Assembly: GCA_006503475.1 (NCBI GenBank)
Contig: RSEH01000352.1
Location: 1-38,380, forward strand
Direction: 5' to 3'
Length of the DNA: 38,380 nucleotides
Source of the DNA: Stentor roeselii
Lineage: Eukaryota; Ciliophora; Heterotrichea; Heterotrichida; Stentoridae
A program made the translations under genes and the position numbers. The first letter of the stretch is position 1; every line of letters begins with the position of its first letter. The notes beneath the pieces were generated by a model. The model made no database searches and was not told the origin of the DNA. It saw only the letters and a program-made list of their open reading frames with translations. Shown here one piece after another: positions 36,001 to 38,380 of this stretch.

Positions 36001-38380
36001 TTGCTTTTGTGGAGTTAATCAGGCTTCAAGTGGGATTATCTTTGAAAGTATTCAAAAAGAATTGAAAATAATTGATACGAAGTTTTATAATATAAGATCG
36101 AATGGGGATAAAGGAACAATTTTTATGTTTTCTAGTAATGAAGCAAACACTGTGATTGAAAATATTGAGGCAAATATGATTAGTAATACTATTGGACCTC
36201 TTATTGAGTTTAATGACTGCCCAAGTATCTTGATCAAGTCATTTAAATCAAAGAATTTAGATGTTTATTTTTCATCTCCAATTAAGGTGATTAATTCAAT
36301 CAAATTTGAAATGACTGATATTAATTCGATTGAAATTCATAACTATAAAAGTAACTGTGGCTTTCTTTGGTTTATGCTGTCTATAAAAGAAATCTCTACA
36401 ATAACAGTATCCAATCTTGCAATCCAAAATGTTTGGGTATATGGAATAGCTGGTATTTTCATGTTTGATTCGGTCATAGCAGTGAAATCTCACAATATCT
36501 ACATAAAAAATGTAACTTTTAAGAACATTTCATCTAAAAAAGCAACTTTTCTTTACATATTAGAAAAAGTATCTCTCAACGATTCTTTAATTTCTGGAGT
36601 TTTTGGGTCAGAAAACTTTGATTCTAATTCGATGATCTATGATATTCATGAAGATGGTCTTTTACTATTAGAAAATATAGAATTTTTCAATAATACTCGA
36701 ATTTTAACTCAAGGGATAAAAGCGCAATACCAAGAATATGGAAAATTACTTGAAGTCAGGAATTTTATTGTAAGAGATTGCTTAAAAAGTGATAATATTA
36801 TTGAGATTATAGGAAATAGCATCAATTTAACCCAGGTATTATTCGAAAATGTTACAATTACATCTGTCGGGTCGAGTATTGATAAATCTTTTGCTGAGGC
36901 ACTGAAATTAACATCAGTTTCAGCAATTTTTAAAGGATTAAATGTAAAAAAAATGAAAAATTTGGCAGATATTTCTAATACTGAACTTACTATATATAAT
37001 GGAAGCTTTAGTGAACTTTCAACAAGCCTAATCAATTCTCAAAACAATGGGTATTTCCAGTGTTACAACTGTCAAATTTTTAATAATTTAGGAACCTTGT
37101 TTTCAATCAGTGGAGAAAGTTATTTAATCCTAGAAAACTCTCAGATATTTAACAACATTCACAAAGGTATCAAGACATCTTTATTCCAAATCGATTCGAA
37201 TGGTAATTATAACAATTCTATCAAAGAAACAACAATCAAGGATAATTTTTCACAAAGTAGCAATTTGATTGAGCTTTACAATACAAATCTTCAAGTAACT
37301 TCCTGTTTATTTTCTAACAACACCTCAGATATTCCATCATCTTCAGTATTGACAAGCTATTCGTCATTGCTTCAAATCAGAAACTCAACATTTTTGAATT
37401 ATCTTGAAAAAAATTCAGGGTCTTTTTTGAATATGGTTCTTTCGAGTAGTTTGATTGTCTCAGATTCGAATTTCGTAGCTGGAATTTCAACTTCATCAGG
37501 AGGAGCTATAACTGTTGAAAATTGCTTACAAGCTACAATTTCTGATTCTTCATTTAAAAATAACACATCTTTCAATAAAGGTGGGGCAATATTTTCAAGA
37601 AATACTAAGTTAAGGATTTCAAATTCTTTTTTTGTAGGAAATCGGGCAAATCAGGGATCTGATCTTTATCTATCTGATCACTCTTATTTATTGGAGAATT
37701 CCAAATTTTTAGAAAGTCAAGCCTTAGGCACAGACCAGCAGTTTTCAATTTTAGCCTCAGGTGCTTATCTAAATCTTTCGAGTATCGTTTTCGCAAATTT
37801 AACTTATCCAGTTTCAGCACTAAAAACTTCATATATGAAAGAAATTCTTATAGTATCTTGTTTTTTTAGCAACATCCACAGTTTATTTTATGGTGCAAGC
37901 TATTTTGAAGGAGGACCTTCAAAATGTAATCTTTTTATCCTCAATACGACCTTCCAAGATAATCTTTCAAATCACACAGGAGGAGGTGTGACTGTGAAAG
38001 ACATGAATGTGGAGATATCCAGATCAACCTTCATATCAAATAAGGCACTTGCATCAGGTGGAGGCTTATTTTTCGAAAGTCCTAATTGTAAAAATTGTGA
38101 ATTTTTAATAAAAGAAGAGAGTAACCTATTTAATAACAGTGCATTGATAAGTGGTGGCGCAATCATGTGGAAGGATTTTAAACCTATAATCGAGAAATCT
38201 GTTAATTTTTCCAATAATTCTGCACTATATGGTCCTGATTATGCAACAAGACCTGCTAGATTATTTTCAGTTGATGTAAAGACATTGAAATTGAATGCCA
38301 CTAAAGTTGAACCTGCAAAGATTTTTGTCACACCTGGACAGCCTCTTGATGAAGTTTTAGTTTTAAGGGTCTTTGACTCG
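33086..38380 (+). CDS. Giant secreted/multipass membrane protein, copy R (3' end outside window)
   Basis: I followed the frame line by line: 1765 codons from ATG to the last base with no stop or frameshift, so the gene looks intact as far as visible. It parallels copy L residue for residue. Signal peptide MKKLLLLVLILVQRNYA, then the same Cys-rich LNR-like repeats, Asn-rich glycosylation sites, the beta-helix region with GGAI/GGGV/GGGL motifs, and VTPGQP near the window edge. In the first 60 residues 10 differ; cysteines are almost all kept. The C-terminal membrane domain is expected beyond the edge. Coding similarity is much stronger than in the adjacent upstream region, which indicates selection on the protein in both copies. 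Confidence 0.88.
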   Translation, partial: MKKLLLLVLILVQRNYAIECAIHRCEKGLIGSDICHPECNNILCNFDSIVEIEGLSNSEIFQSSKCIIDCIATGCTLELLENDSCDVECNNEYCAFDLGLCGVCAENCWADELLDKKCNENSPCNIDNCGFDNYECNYCAEGCGISDVIKEGCENDKCRDELCRIVPDNNCFKECSPYCLDEYLENGYCDEDCNTEKCNYDNGKCLCAPGCNINELETDCKGILDPCNTKSCNYKYSKCSGCNSDCKDEMINNNICNSECYNDKENPNSQNHCRLDEFDCECSYRCPMYRKNNDFVVLPNYQEDDFCYEPSCWFNIKNNADDFVKRYKILSAMIFKVYSYFDLNMLPSGCNIQTLKQYDSLNGPKCDISSPCYSEKALWCLGRANNNTANCLRATNNTCIVCNGVIVENECKSELNDCPADSELISNLTELFNENSTNLKWCVNTTVGQYEHVPKLIYVNSSDPPLLTGNGTKENPYLSLFNAFTKVNKDYTRIILSSGDHYFVNDSAVEYNQQEIQLSFIILTIEGDPKSPSVVYWIKDKSRKILNLVLTGKNIEIRNIVFDGIKILRDDCTLSPEYCLYCPFFYNSQNNTSTNYANDKFEYLPNENPSDLFYQPKKCSMYNKIILFTFYQSALLQNVTFQYFTIQNKVLIQSKSILLLENVTFERIQPSSKGSVIEISCENSCEKTIFSFHKGEIRDLNIGYSVKEWTETGGFLSASHIKSVEIIGVEFKFSLIYSGKNLDASSFIFSFVSVFGNVKIDQCKFSNIYAKTFMHFDMTQVNYEELSFNVTFRSEVINTIHLQINNSLFENIFTTGHLINHLTKTFTQNVILNNLTFSNVFSADSSIINIDFQGVLDNKNTKVGIFKLDYQAVTLEQKNIILNQLKFLWVSAGEYVINVHKQPNVFLNDVQIDGNHDGTRNDLFEIIQNFYKNGKYMELMPRSDLIGNLNCSGSIKINECINVTLRNNSLENCFCGVNQASSGIIFESIQKELKIIDTKFYNIRSNGDKGTIFMFSSNEANTVIENIEANMISNTIGPLIEFNDCPSILIKSFKSKNLDVYFSSPIKVINSIKFEMTDINSIEIHNYKSNCGFLWFMLSIKEISTITVSNLAIQNVWVYGIAGIFMFDSVIAVKSHNIYIKNVTFKNISSKKATFLYILEKVSLNDSLISGVFGSENFDSNSMIYDIHEDGLLLLENIEFFNNTRILTQGIKAQYQEYGKLLEVRNFIVRDCLKSDNIIEIIGNSINLTQVLFENVTITSVGSSIDKSFAEALKLTSVSAIFKGLNVKKMKNLADISNTELTIYNGSFSELSTSLINSQNNGYFQCYNCQIFNNLGTLFSISGESYLILENSQIFNNIHKGIKTSLFQIDSNGNYNNSIKETTIKDNFSQSSNLIELYNTNLQVTSCLFSNNTSDIPSSSVLTSYSSLLQIRNSTFLNYLEKNSGSFLNMVLSSSLIVSDSNFVAGISTSSGGAITVENCLQATISDSSFKNNTSFNKGGAIFSRNTKLRISNSFFVGNRANQGSDLYLSDHSYLLENSKFLESQALGTDQQFSILASGAYLNLSSIVFANLTYPVSALKTSYMKEILIVSCFFSNIHSLFYGASYFEGGPSKCNLFILNTTFQDNLSNHTGGGVTVKDMNVEISRSTFISNKALASGGGLFFESPNCKNCEFLIKEESNLFNNSALISGGAIMWKDFKPIIEKSVNFSNNSALYGPDYATRPARLFSVDVKTLKLNATKVEPAKIFVTPGQPLDEVLVLRVFDS

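Larger units (their letters stand above)
31250..38380. repeat. Right arm of the inverted segmental duplication
   Basis: This is the mirror image of the left arm. Coding sequence from 33086 stays in register with copy L to the window end, and the upstream sequence matches the left spacer and relic in reverse orientation. The arm continues beyond 38380. Confidence 0.8.

Noticed and set aside
34201-37832. Minus-strand open frames in copy R (34201-34383, 36709-37035, 37605-37832)
   Set aside because: They mirror shadow frames antisense to copy L at equivalent positions and come from shared coding-strand composition.
1-38380. CRISPR arrays, rRNA, insertion sequences or viral genes
   Set aside because: None seen; the only regular repeats are the 72-bp minisatellite and the 47-bp duplication, and neither has spacers or transposase neighbours.

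Overview
The window looks like macronuclear DNA of a heterotrich ciliate, most likely Stentor or a close relative. The evidence is: AT-rich, gene-dense DNA with spacers of only tens of bases; eukaryotic genes (Rab GTPase, PP2C, EF-hand and IQ proteins, DPM2, SLC35); a 2412-codon ORF with no internal TAA, TAG or TGA, so the standard code appears to be used; and four reading-frame breaks that are each repaired by removing exactly 15 nt bounded by GT and TAG. Exact 15-nt introns plus the standard code are the known signature of Stentor coeruleus. The species assignment itself is inference.

Layout. Positions 64-7302 (-) hold a giant secreted/membrane protein: signal peptide, Cys-rich LNR/Notch-like repeats, a long right-handed beta-helix-like region and a multipass C-terminal domain. 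A second copy of the same gene starts at 33086 (+) and runs open off the right edge. The two genes point outward and form the arms of a large inverted duplication. Inside each arm, head-to-head with the intact gene, lies a decayed sequence: a clear relic of the C-terminal domain of the same family at about 8480-9612 (+), and its more degraded counterpart at about 31250-33064 (-).

Between the arms lies an ordinary, very compact core. Positions 10408-14756 carry two signalling-type genes that share a B-box-like N-terminus, a protein kinase (-) and a seven-bladed WD40 protein (+), separated by 1.37 kb of gene-poor DNA. Positions 14908-20132 carry a SAP-PADR1 protein and two long coiled-coil proteins. 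Positions 20167-24863 carry a PP2C phosphatase (one intron), a PHB-depolymerase-like secreted esterase, an RCC1-repeat protein and an SLC35 nucleotide-sugar transporter (two introns). Positions 24977-29040 carry two small unknown proteins, an EF-hand protein, a previously hidden 71-aa DPM2 gene (one intron), an IQ-motif protein and a theta-like glutathione S-transferase. Positions 29129-29620 are a roughly 72-bp minisatellite, followed by a Rab GTPase and an unknown basic protein, both on the minus strand.

How the genes fit together. There is no operon-like single pathway. One plausible theme is the secretory/glycosylation route (DPM2, SLC35, Rab), which would also process the heavily N-glycosylatable giant surface proteins. 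A second is ciliary/cortical structure and calcium signalling (coiled-coil, IQ and EF-hand proteins). The most unusual aspects are the inverted pair of giant receptor-like genes with their mirrored relics, extreme packing (adjacent stop codons, 5-, 9- and 22-bp spacers), and an apparent alternation of strand composition that is not locked to gene boundaries.
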